A model generated the notes under the pieces. It was not told where the DNA came from and searched no databases. It was given only the letters and a program-made list of their open reading frames with translations. Positions 53,298 through 64,000 of a DNA stretch of 64,000 nucleotides are shown in pieces (within the stretch, counting starts at the first letter, position 1; each line of letters opens with the position of its first letter). The stretch lies in the NCBI GenBank assembly GCA_016648135.1, contig JADDOH010011081.1:32783-96782 (forward strand). The letters run 5' to 3'. A program made the translations under genes and the position numbers. Origin of the DNA: Agrypnia vestita (lineage: Eukaryota; Arthropoda; Insecta; Trichoptera; Phryganeidae).

Positions 53298-54613
53298 TAA
53301 TGATGATAAATTAGGATAGGTTTATTTATATTTTGTTTATTTATATTATAAGTGCACTAGTTAAATGATAAAACATTTATCAGTACTTTTTGTTGTAAAA
53401 ATATAGTGGCCATGTTTATTAAATGTGTAAAAATTCTTATAAAGCGAGAATGAATCTTTCATGCATAAATATTTAAAGATTACTCGTTCGAGAGTTGTGT
53501 ATAGGCCGGTTGTATCAACTATGATTATAGTTGGTTTAAACAAAATTTCATCGAAGCTGGTGCGCGCCGTGCATGATTTTTGATGTGTCATCAAAATCAT
53601 TTTTATCAAATATTTCAATATTAAATTAACGGCTTACTCTGTCCACAATCCAAGAAACAGTACTCCATATACGTCACTTACCCACCTTTTCATCTATCCT
53701 GTGGCATTTAAATGGCAAAACCTGATGTATGAGGAGATGCAGAAAACAAATTTATTGTCAATTGTACCTAGTGGCAAAATTCATTTAAATTTGCGGAAAA
53801 TCTATTTCCTGTATTGATTCATTAAGAGTCCATTAAGCTGCATAAAAGTTTATCTATCAAGAGGAGCTAGGCATCTTTTAGTTGGCCTTAGGTTTGAATA
53901 CATATTATTTATCTTTTATCCTGGTCCTTCATTTCCCAGTATTTCGACTCATTAGTCATCATCATTTTCGCCACATATTAGCAGCAAGCATAACTTACTT
54001 AATCACAATATGAGGATTTTCAACATTCAAGAATTCAAAATTATTAATAATATATATTTTGTGCTTTCATTATTTTTTATTTCTGCTGATGTATGTTTGT
54101 GACATTTTTTATATTATTGTACATTAAATTGATATTCTTGAATGTTACATTTGATTGTTCTTGAAATGATTTATGTTATAACTTATTAATTCACATTATT
54201 GCACATTAATCATACAAATGTTATCAAGGTGTGGTGAGTACTCTGTATCACGAGAGGACATTCTGTAGATGTACAAAATTTGTGATGAAATTAAAATTGT
54301 TCTAAGTTATATACAATTATTGTGTTTTTATTTTTGTCTCTGATGTATAAAATGAATATAAACAACCAATTATGAAAGTATTTTCTTTATTTGAAAAGCA
54401 AATATTCATATATATATTAGCAACCATTGCGCTTGGTAAGGTAATTAGTGAAATTTCTTTAAAGTAATACACAAGATGTAATAACATTTTGTAATATTAA
54501 TAAATATTATATTTTTGTTTTTGAGATTGAAAGAACCATAAGCTTCATAAAGTGTCTCCACAGAGTCCATATGACTATCCAAATAAATAAAATAAACATT
54601 TACGTTTGCTTAT
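53298..54613. other. Convergent 3' intergenic region
   Basis: Between the stop codons of lin-52 (plus) and the P450 (minus). AT-rich, expected to hold both 3' UTRs. No coding or repeat structure recognised. Confidence 0.5.
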
Positions 54614-57600
54614 TTACTCTCGTTCTACAAATCTAAAGCGCAAAGGATAATTTGGCATTGAAATCAGTTTAGTAACTGGTGTGACATCTCCATAATTATA
54701 TTCCACACTGTATTTCTTGACAATCTGTAAGGGATTTAAAATTTATTCTAAATGGTTAAAAAAATATATCTAAATATAATAATTTCGTTGACTCCAATAA
54801 CTTGCTGGAATGAAGCTGGAATTACAACTTTAGATAATTAGAGCGCATAATACGCAATTTCATCAATTTCAGGCGTACAGCAAGAGTATGAGGCCAAAAT
54901 TAAGATGGAGTGACAACGTCCTCAAAGACATTTCTGCCTTAGAGCTTCGGAATTGGAGAGAGCGGGCACTAAACCGAGATGAGTAGAGGAAGACTCTTGA
55001 GGAGGCCAAGACCCACCAGGGGTTGTAGTGCCAAGAGTGATGATGACGGCAAGAGTATATATGTGTATATATATATATATGACGAATTATTTTCTGGGGG
55101 AACCCGCGTCAAATAGTCCTGAAAAGGACTTTTACACACCCGACATTTCGAATAGATAGCACTATTCATTCTCAAGGGCCTTCTATTTTGAATCCTGCCC
55201 AAAACCGGACGAGTAAACCCGACTCTTCGGGGCAAGAGCCAGAACAAAAGTTTTGTTTGGATTTTGAATTTATAAAAGGCTTTTTCAATCTTCACTCGAT
55301 TTTGACTTACGATTCCAAAATTTTCAAAATACAGTTACTAGAAATACAATTGTCAATAAATACATAAAATAATAAGATAAGTCAGTAAGAACCTGTTACA
55401 AAGAAAATTAAACATTTTAAAAACACAAACACGATTATTGGGAAAAAAATCGAACTAAAAACAAATTTAAAAACATGAAAACAATTTTAAATGTGTTAAG
55501 GTGTGAGGAATTGGCGCAAAAACCGCGAACTAATAAAACTACCTGCGCATATCAAGGTAGCAAATTGAAGAAAGCATGCATAAGAAAAAAAATTGTGATG
55601 CAATTGCGGAATTCACCAAAAATCATAAAAAAAAACATTAATTTTGTAAACGTCTATATTTTTATATATTTCAAGAAATCATTTTGAAAAATAAATATTT
55701 ATTATGCTAATACAAAGATTGCCACATTTCTTAAGTGTCCGATATTGACATATTTGTTAGTCTCACTTGCGAAAAAATCAAAATATTTTTTTTCGATTTT
55801 GTTAAATTTTAAAAAAAAATTTAAGTATGCAAAATAAAATGTATTGATTTATGGTGCAAGGGGTTGAAAAATATTAAGAATTACGAATAACCGGGGTTTT
55901 CCAATTATCGATGTAATTCTAATTATTTATGTTACTCTAATAAGAACCTGTCAAAAGAAGCAAGACTAGCGGTACATAATGGTGTTTTAGTGCCAACTCT
56001 GATGTATAGAATTGAATCCAGGAATTGGTAAAAAAGGTATGTAAGTAGACTAAATGCGATCACTAAGGCGTTTGTGTGGCAAATCTTTGGTCAATAAAGT
56101 GAGGAGTGTACAAATTAGAAACGAATATAATGCTTGGTCTAGTGTGGTAGACAGAATAAAGAAAGGAATGCTGAGATGTACGAGCGAGGAGAAGGATGGT
56201 TAAGAAAATATATGGGGCAAGTATTGAAGGCAGCAGGAATAGAAGACCTGATATGATCAGATACTCCAAATATTGAAGGATGGCCCTATTAAAAGCATCA
56301 AAGACTAGAGAGCTTGCATGAGGCATATAGGCACCAACCTATATCAATTCTATGATATATAAATTATTTATGAATAAAAAAAATTATTCTCTATAAATTT
56401 CAAGCTAATAAATCAATAAAAAATAAATCTAATAAAGCCAAAGTCACGATGATCCAAATTTCATAGTAGTCAGTCCTTCCTGCCTCTATTGGGGACATTG
56501 CACAGATAAACTTTCAGCTTTTATGCTATGACGTAGGTCTGGCTTTCACGGGCTCTTAGGCTATAACTCCTATTTTCATGACTGTGTGACTGGCTTTAAA
56601 TACTTCATACCATTTTTTATGTTTGCTTCTTTACATATTTTTAAAAAAATATATTAATTCAATAATTTTCTTTGTAAACTGTCATTAAAAAATATATTCG
56701 CAAATAAATGTAAACCATAAGTAGACTATTCTAAAGTATCTTTGACAGAAGGTTGTAAAATAGTAAATATTTTAAACATGGACCTTCACAGTTGCTATAT
56801 AGTGACCGAAAAGTTGTGGATTGTGAGGCCAATTTATTGGTTTCTAGATACCTTAAAATGTATATCCAGAGATGGCGCCATTAACATTATAATTCATGAC
56901 TAAAAGACTTTCTTTCCTATTCGAGAAAAGTATGCTCATTGATGGTGGCACTTTTGTTAATATTCCATTCCAGGAATGTTACCAAGAACATTTAAATACC
57001 TTGGATAAATTAGATTCTGCTATGTTCAGACATTGTGTTCCGAGATCTTAAGCCAAGCCTTTGGCCCTCATTTCACTAACTTTTAAATTAATTATGTATC
57101 TGGATAAAAATGTAATCTGTGTAAAGGATCTGCCTGGATACCCAAGGAGCCTGCAGTTATATCAATAGTAATGAAAGGAAAGTGACCCATAGAGGATATG
57201 CCTGGAATCAAGCAAAGGTGCCCGGGGTTGCACCAGTAAAAAATCTGCCTCAAGGGGATATCTGCCTACGGCCTGACACTTTGTGGGCAAGGGAGCGTGC
57301 AGCGATTCTGAGAACTGCACCAGACAGAACAAGTGGAGCCCCGATCGAGAGCATTGGTCGAGCAGAGAGGAGCGAGGAAATATTGTGATCAAGTGCATTT
57401 ATCTGTCAAGTTACCTGCGATTGTATTACCCAATATTTATACATATTCCACAACGCAAATGTGAATAATAGGGCAATACAGGTTTCAATACTTATTCCAG
57501 CCATATTATTTCTTGCACAGCAAAATCACTTTAAACAATTTAATTATAATAACAATATTGTTCGTAATAAAATAAAGTTTACATGTTGTTTTATTTAAAC

Positions 57601-60600
57601 TTTGCAAATATTCAGATAAGTGATTTTGCTGTAAACTATGATATTTTGATCCTACTTTTATAGTTTTTCACTGTATTTCTCATTTTGTTAAATATGTATT
57701 TTTGATGTTACCTTTGCGGTCAGTGTGGATAGCATAATATCCGCAAGTCCTTGTCCAATGCATCTCCTGGATCCATATCCAAAAGGCAATGTTGCCAAAG
57801 GGTGGAGATCCTTCACATCTGAACTCAACCAACGCTCCGGATAGTACCGCTTGGAGTCATCAAAGTTCTCCTCCTTCAGCCCCGCTACTTGCATCGCCAT
57901 CACCATTGTTGTGCCATGAGGAATTCTTCCAAGATTTTATTTGAAGGAATATGAAAAGATTCATAATAGAAACATATTTATTGATTGTTTTTTCTACCAG
58001 GATTTATTTCACTTTACACAATATCTATTTTACATATCATTTAAACCAATTCTAGTTGGAGTAACAAAACAACTAATTAGAAGTAAAACTTATTTTTAAT
58101 TGTTGGTAGTATATTTTTAAATTGTTAGAAAGAATAGTGTGTAGCACGAACATATGTATATTAATTTGCTAATTTAAAAAAAAATACTCAATCGTTTCAT
58201 CCGGTATGCTTGTTTCAATCTCCAACTAGTTTATGATTTATGTAAACGCCAATCTTCAATATTTCTCTTAATTTATATATCTACCTACAGTTGAAATTTT
58301 TAGACATGAAGTCATGGAGATTGAAATATATTTTCATGTTAATATAAATTTTTACCATTTTTGTACGTCAACATAGTCAACAGAAAGTTGAATTGTAAAT
58401 AGTTATGTATGAAATCACCCACCATTTTCTTGAGGCCAGAATATTTTCCGCAGCATTTACCTGTGGTAACTCTTTCACTTAAGGGTATTTGGAGTTAGCT
58501 ACAAAACTTCAAGTTGTTTTACGTTACTAGGTAGGTACATACAAAAAATACATATTGATAATATACAATGGTTTATGAATTCCAAAAGAAATTACTTGTA
58601 GTTGTCCAAAGCAATATTTTTCGACAGCACACGAGTCAACACTGGAAATGGAGGCACCAACCTACATCGAAGGTACTGATTATTTATCAAACGTATATTA
58701 TGTTTATCATAATATCAGGTAGGACCAAAACCAACTTTACCTTAGGCTCTCCTTGATACAAGCCTGTAAGTATGGTAACTTGCTCAGCTGACCATAAGTC
58801 ATTTCGCCGCTGGGTGGTGACTTAGAATTCAGTTCTTCGTACAACCTGTGTTGTGCTCTTTGGCTCCTTGCCAAGTGGTACAAGATGAAACTCATTGCGC
58901 TCGTCGACTGAAAATATACATCATGATTATTGTATTTCAAAAAAATTCTAGCAAAGGTTTTTATAACTTCGTTCCATTCATAATTTATTACTCTTTGAAT
59001 ACTCACGGAGTTTACTCCGACGATCATCATGTCCATGAAGATTGTGAGAATGTCGTCAGCCTTCATTTTCTCACTTAGCAGCAGTGCTTTTATGAAAGCC
59101 CGAGGCTCAGTGTCTACGTTTGAAAGAAAATATTTTTTCAGATTTAGTTACGAAGTATTATACAGTCAAATTGGTTATAAGGAGCTCGGCAAAAGGAGAT
59201 CTCGGCTATAATGAACAAAACTGTGAATTCATTTTGATTTACGCATATTCCCATACAATCGTTCTCGGTTACAAGGAGCGCAATTCCTGGACATACAGAG
59301 CAAATTTTAGAAACTCTGCACACATATTTGCTTGGGTTACAGAAAAAAACAAATACGTACTCATAACAATGAACTGGTTTACATTGCTTTTAAAGCGGCT
59401 CGCACTTAATTAGGGTTCATTTTATGATGTACACAAATTGTGTCCGAAAATGAGGAATGCCGACGAACTGAATGAGAATATTGGTTATATAACTCCAATC
59501 CAAAAAGTCGAAATTATTTGTGAAATAGAACGCAGCGCTAGTAAAAGTTTTCCTGTCGTCTTTTACAGTTTCATCGCTCTAGAAAAATAAGGATATTCAT
59601 TTGGCTGCTCTTGAAAATAACATCCCACAATCAAAAAAATTTAGAAAGTGAAATTTACCTATCCCGGATATAAGGAGTCCCGGCTATAAGAAGCAAATTT
59701 AGTCAGTCCCGTCGCGCTCGTTATAACCGAGTTCGACTGTATTTAAAAATTTTCATGTGCACTGACTCCTGATTTCAAGCAAGTCAACTTGAAATACTTT
59801 ACGTAAATATCAGTACTTAATTGCTCCGTTCACTAATCAGACTACTATTGCATACTGCAATCTGGTTTTTACTTGGCTATAGGATACCTGGTATTTGAGC
59901 TGTCACTAGGAATTGTGGGAATCGTTAAACATCCACATTATTTCAAAGGATTTTTAATTGATAAGCTTATAAGATCAATGCAACAATAATATTGCCATTA
60001 AGTTGTTTCAGAATAGGCTTAATGGAAAATGACCTAGGTTCCTGACATTTCTGATTTTTCATGCTTGGTGATTTCAGATTTACGGTATACGAAGAGCCTG
60101 GACAAGAAATTGTCCAGAGATGCTAAAAATCACTCAGTGTGTAATATATGAAGAGAATATCTCAAGAAACTTGAATATATCTATTACAAAATATAATTGA
60201 GATTTTATAAAAAAAAAATATTTGTGAAATTTTTTGAAGTGAAAAATTGAAGAAAAAACGCACCTGTAATTTTTAGTTTTACTTCTGTGGTCTTTACTTC
60301 TTGATTACTGTAAATCAATTTTTTATCCTGATTTAATTGCTTCTTGTTGTGAAGTTCTATTTCTGTTTGTCGTATGTACTGACCAATAACACTGAAAAAT
60401 ATATTATAAGATTGATTTGAAAAATACATTTACTAGAGGTTAACAATAATATAGTGGTACCACTAATCTACACACTATATCTAAGCGTACCACTATATCT
60501 AATCAACGCGCAAGCTGAATATTAAAATTGAAATATATATTTATTTGAAATATTTTATTTAAAATACGTATATGGATTATATTAATTTTATCAATATGGT

Positions 60601-62628
60601 ATGACTTAATATCCCTCTTTTAACTAAATATTTTATAAAATCTAAACAATTTTAAATATACATTAATTTATTGTACCTCGTAGCTTAGTGTTAGATATAA
60701 AAAAGGTTTTGGATTGCTGGTTTGTAATATCAAATAATATTTATTTACAAACTTATTATATTTATGATTTATTATAAACTTATTATATTATATGACCATT
60801 GTATAGTAACACATATTATTATATTTTAGAAAAATCTCTTTAAAATGTTTTGAATAACAAGTTATAATAAAATCAAAAGTGTAAAATGTATTGTATCTCT
60901 ATGTACAGGAAATTAAATAAAAAAATATTATAAAATTATTAATATTTTGGTATACCTTTCAGAGCTTTGTAAACCAATTATGTATAATTATTGATTTAAA
61001 AAAGCTTTATTTTATTAGAAATATGATTTTAACATATTGTTTGCATTTTAAAACAATTGTTATGATATTTCAAAATGATAAGTACGAGTTTGTATATTGA
61101 ACGTGAAAAGTATTGAAGTGCATGATTGAAATCATTTAATTAAGCATGAGGAAAGGTAACTTGAAATGTTTTGTTGTCTGACGCTCTTGTCCGTGTATTA
61201 TCATTTATCAGGTCCTTTATCATTTATTGTACCTGTCAAGAATGTTGCAGTTATCAATGAGCTTCTTGAAGGCCATCGTCTCCATTACTTTCCATGCTTG
61301 CAGTCCACTTTCACAAGCAGCCAGGGCACTTGTGGCCTTGATGAGCGCTTCCTCCAGCCACAAGGCATCACCCTGAGGGCCATCATAGCCCTCCAATAGT
61401 CCTATACGCTCGCTGAACAAAATCTGACCTGAAACATTTTTTTTTAAACTGTCAATCAGCAATGATTTTATTTTAGCTAGACATACTTATCTACCTATTA
61501 TTAATGTTTATTCAAAAAATGATCAAAACTACCCCAGTGTCAAAAAATGCAATTTATCTGTATATACAAGTCAAAATTGCAAAATCTTGACTTAGTTACT
61601 TTCTTTTGTCAACAAAATAATTTTATGTAACTGATCTTTTTTTTTTCTTATTGCAGTGAATTTTCGTTAATATTTATTAATAAATACATACATATTTTAT
61701 TTTTTCTCACCAATCAGTGTGTCATAATATCTCTCATAATACTAATTAAAAATTTGGTGGTGCTATGTGGTAAGGAATGTTCAGTGGGGCAGTACAAAAG
61801 TGACCGTCGGCGCTTAACAAACTCTTAAAAACAAACACAAAAAAATTGATCACTGTTGACTTCCACATTCCCATTAGAATATACTGACGCCGGTCACCGG
61901 TGACCCATTTACCAGGCAATGTGCTAAGTATAAAGAAATTGCTTTTTCAGCTAATTTGAAACAGGGTAAGTGCTAAGCGGTTTTTTGAGAGGCAAACTTC
62001 TAGTGTGCTATACCGGCATCTTTTTTTAATAGCATTTACTGCAAATCTTTCAAATAAAGTACAGTTATCATCTTAACTTTTAGCTCGCATGGCGTCGTGA
62101 AGACAGGAGGATGAGCCTAAATTACGCATTGAATACAAAATTTGTACCTAACCCTTTGTATATTGTATCTAATTGTATTGTATAAAACTCATGTACCGTA
62201 GTTCCAATGATAAAGTGCAGGTTAGGTATACGGCTCGATATTTTTACCATCCAATACAAATAATTTTTCCTCATAAAAATGTACCAATGCTAAAAAACGT
62301 AGCACATACTCTCTTATGAAATATTAAAAATTATATTTCAAATATCTTAGCACATTTAGAATCTCATTTTATAGTTTGTGTTTATTTTTGGAAGTAAAAA
62401 AAACTGCTTGTTTGAAAATCAATTGAATTCTCACCCATACACTCCAAACTCCATTTGAAGAGTGTCTGCTGGAAACCATTTTGTACCTCATCCTGCGTAT
62501 TCTTCAACTTTGTTATCTGGTTTACCAAATCATCACAACACTTGGCGACTTTGACTTGAACCGTTGAAAGTGAATTTTTCAGGGAGTTCTCCACCAGGGT
62601 GCGTTGTTGATTCCACTCGTCACCTTGC
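54614..62628 (-). CDS. Cytochrome P450, 3' eight exons, mitochondrial-clan-like
   Basis: Minus-strand exons joining in phase: 62628-62435, 61428-61233, 60391-60264, 59113-59007, 58907-58741, 58661-58596, 57925-57712 and 54724-54614 (stop). They encode about 394 residues of a haem-thiolate monooxygenase. Landmarks: helix C W in GDEWNQQR, LFKWSLECMG, an I-helix MIVGVNSTSAMSF, K-helix ExxR (KESLR), PERW (YYPERW), and the haem loop FGYGSRRCIG with the cysteine ligand. KWSLE.. and F-x-LYHLA resemble animal mitochondrial P450s (CYP12/49/301/302 group), so a mitochondrial membrane location is likely, but I cannot name a subfamily. The usual acid of the I-helix (AGxDTT) is Asn here, which may affect proton delivery. 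About 110-130 N-terminal residues with start and targeting peptide are missing, presumably beyond 62.8 kb or outside the window. Introns are full of transposon debris. Confidence 0.92.
54885..55060 (+). mobile_element. RTE-like LINE 3' end
   Basis: The plus strand reads R-P-K-L-R-W-S-D-N-V, then a stretch to R-x-E-R-A-L-N-R-D-E-W-R and E-A-K-T-H-x-G-L-stop. It is followed by a TGATGATGACGG tail. That is the classical end of RTE elements, with a TGA-type simple tail. Located in the last P450 intron, antisense. Confidence 0.8.
55090..55300 (-). mobile_element. Penelope-like 3' tail, second copy
   Basis: On the minus strand TTGAGAATGAATAGTGCTAT then CTATTCGAAATGTCGGGTGTG shows the stem-loop (GAATAG/CTATTC) followed by GAAA that characterises Penelope-type 3' regions, comparable to 13560-13595. 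No GIY-YIG coding part could be recognised beside it. Confidence 0.45.
55945..56335 (+). mobile_element. LINE fragment, same family as 20720-22075
   Basis: GCAAGACTAGCGGTACATAATGG and onward follow 21590-21985, with CCAACTCTGATGTATAGAAT and later CTTGCATGA. It is heavily decayed by deletions and stops. Lies in the last P450 intron. Confidence 0.8.
57060..57400. other. GC-richer intronic block, unclassified
   Basis: Richer in G+C than the rest of the intron, with short overlapping frames in both strands, none recognisable. It reads like a decayed retroelement or SINE body. Confidence 0.3.
59163..59739 (+). mobile_element. pogo/Tigger-like DNA transposon remnant
   Basis: Ends CAGTCAAATTGGTTATAAGG and, complemented, CAGTCGAACTCGGTTATAACG, both bordered by TA (59161-59162, 59740-59741), as in the pogo branch of Tc1/mariner. 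Inside, 59453-59640 codes for a broken ADELNEN..KVEIICEIERSASKS then, in another frame, LAALENNIPQSKK. This is reminiscent of the CENP-B-type helix-turn-helix that starts pogo transposases. 577 bp; no DDE domain. Also of note are repeats of the GGTTATAAGGAG phrase near both ends. Within the P450 intron, ending just upstream of the exon at 59007-59113. Confidence 0.8.
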
Positions 62629-62794
62629 CTGTTCAAATATATGTATTTATAAATGTCACTATTTAATAAGTCATGCACCTTACATTAAAAATCTCCACCA
62701 GAGTGCGTTGTTGATTCCACTCGTCACCTTGCTTGTTCAAATTATGTATTTATAAATGTCACTATTTAATAAGTCATGCACCTTACATTAAAAC
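62589..62794. repeat. 104-bp direct tandem duplication spanning a splice acceptor
   Basis: CTCCACCAGGGTGCGTTGTT at 62589 and CTCCACCAGAGTGCGTTGTT at 62693 start two copies, each about 103 bp, including CCACTCGTCACCTTGC.TGTT, ..ATGTATTTATAAATGTCAC and TCATGCACCTTACATTAAAA. The first overlaps the first 40 bases of the P450 exon 62435-62628 and its acceptor. They differ at only a handful of positions. Confidence 0.95.
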
Positions 62795-62952
62795 ATATAC
62801 AGTTTCAATTTCTTCTTCCGGCACCATGTATAACTTAATTAAGTCTGCTATTTACATTACTACATTATGATACAATGTGGCCAATGTATCATACTGCTGT
62901 ACAAAATGTTTTCTGATTTGAACAAATTATTCATAAATAATAATCTCTCCGG

Positions 62953-63020
62953 CAGGAAATCAAACCCCAGTCTTCTGTGTATCAGAATGACACCGATCAT
63001 TGCACTACCGATGGATACAT
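62953..63020 (-). repeat. tRNA-derived SINE-like segment
   Basis: On the minus strand a B-box-like GGGGTTTGATTTCCTG (62955-62970) follows an A-box-like GGTAGTGCAATGATCGG, with ~30 nt between them. It resembles the tRNA-like pieces at 3429-3510 and 34583-34654 but is more decayed. Confidence 0.4.
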
Positions 63021-63267
63021 TTACAAATATATCAAGCTCATTAATAATTCAACTTGTCAAAAATTTCACCAGGTGGGATTATTTTTCAAACAAAATTCAA
63101 TATTAAAATTTTATGTTATGAATGTATAATATATAGATTTCAAGTTTGTATACCAAAATATCTACATATAAATCCAAAAAAAATTTTTTATATATTTATT
63201 TTTTATTTATATATATTTATATGACAATTTGATACCACAACCCATGATATCAAGATGGCAAATCACT

Positions 63268-63376
63268 TGCTAGTAGGTGAGAGATGGCGGGATCAATACT
63301 TGGTGCCTTCAGAATCTTTTTTATTTCAGTAAGGTTTTGGAACTGCCTGGTATCACTGTATTGATAAAGGTGAGAA
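63268..63376 (-). other. Possible short terminal exon, unrecognised
   Basis: After an acceptor-like ATACAG the minus strand reads DTRQFQNLTEIKKILK, then APSIDPAISHLLASDLPS and a stop. It looks protein-like in composition, but I do not recognise it and no partner exon was found. It may be chance or from an untraced gene. Confidence 0.2.
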
Positions 63377-63648
63377 TGAACATAAGGCAAAATTAAGAGA
63401 ATATAAAACTTCCTAACACAACTTTGGTGACAAATTTTACTGGGCTATCCACTGATTAAACATACATATTTTGTTTATCTAACTTTTACCTCTAAACAAC
63501 ATAATTCATTACGTACACATTATTTAATAATGTTTGTTTTTTCTTTATCTCATATTTGAAGAGCGAAACCCGAATATAAAAACAACATCAAAAACTGTGT
63601 AATGTAGGTCAACCCCCGAGAGGTTTTGTATGACTCATGCAAAATATA

Positions 63649-64000
63649 CAGGGTGTACCAGAGCTAGCAGCAGAAACTTGGCCGGTAGATTCCTGACTAT
63701 ATTCGTCGAATAAAATGATAAAAACCTTGCAAAAATTTAAAAATGTCATTTTTTACAAGGTTTTATCATTTTATTTAAGTTGTATTGAAGTAAATAAATT
63801 TTTCATAATCGATATAAGTTACTGTAATGATAGTTCAACTTTTTTCAAAAAATAAGCAAGAAATATTGAAAAAAATGCAAACTTTGATATTTCATACATC
63901 CATAACTATTGATTTTAGGCCATGGTTGCTTGAACATTTTAGACTCATAACATAGTCAGGAATCTACCGGCCAAGTTTCTGCTGCTAGCTCTGGTACACC
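63649..64000. mobile_element. Long-TIR MITE, truncated by the window edge
   Basis: Starting after TA at 63647-63648, CAGGGTGTACCAGAGCTAGC runs on for about 48 bp. The exact complement of that stretch closes the window (about 63953-64000). Between them is a second palindrome, AAAATGATAAAA..TT..TTTTATCATTTT (63714-63773). The element is almost complete; only its last bases and flank fall outside. Confidence 0.9.

Overview
The window is nuclear DNA from an insect. The base composition is strongly AT-rich, genes are split by GT-AG introns, a (CCTAA)n telomere-type tract is present, and small TIR elements, non-LTR and Penelope-like retroelements are dense. The order cannot be fixed from sequence alone. 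The frequent short palindrome GTAGGTACCTAC is in my experience common in Lepidoptera and some Hemiptera, but this is only a hint.

Five protein-coding genes were reconstructed by following open frames across splice sites with matching phases. (1) 16919-18149, plus: the large 3' exon of a rhodopsin-family GPCR, probably the moody/Tre1 group, with TM4-TM7 and a very long third intracellular loop. (2) 31480-36041, plus: a complete four-exon ZAD plus five C2H2 zinc-finger protein of 371 aa. (3) 39505-48648, minus: a complete five-exon WD40 protein orthologous to WRAP53/WDR79/TCAB1, 442 aa. (4) 52224-53297, plus: a complete four-exon lin-52 (MuvB/DREAM subunit), 125 aa. (5) 54614-62628, minus: eight 3' exons of a mitochondrial-clan-like cytochrome P450 whose first ~110-130 residues lie further upstream. 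lin-52 and the P450 are convergent. WRAP53 and lin-52 are divergent, separated by 3.6 kb of mobile-element debris.

Layout. 1-16.4 kb is gene-free as far as I can see and holds LINE scraps, LTR-like remnants, a four-copy TIR-like repeat family, a hAT MITE, and a Penelope-like fragment with a GIY-YIG domain. 16.4-18.5 kb is the GPCR. 18.5-31 kb is intergenic with a PIF/Harbinger derivative with 3-bp TSD, a frameshifted LINE with a YADD reverse transcriptase, and a hAT MITE with a perfect 8-bp TSD. 31-36.4 kb is the zinc-finger gene, bracketed by two copies of one hAT MITE in opposite orientation. 36.4-50.2 kb is WRAP53 with a foldback, a hAT, LINE and LTR insertions in its introns, then a Tc1/mariner-type element carrying a two-exon helix-turn-helix ORF. 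50.2-64 kb has a TTAA-flanked piggyBac-like MITE, lin-52, the P450 with pogo-like, RTE-like and Penelope-like debris in introns, and a long-TIR MITE running off the right edge.

The genes are not an operon and do not form an obvious pathway. The most unusual structure is the mobile-element architecture: the hAT-bracketed zinc-finger gene, abutting TIRs next to a telomere-like tract, a hammerhead-like motif in a Penelope tail, and a duplicated splice-acceptor/exon segment in the P450.
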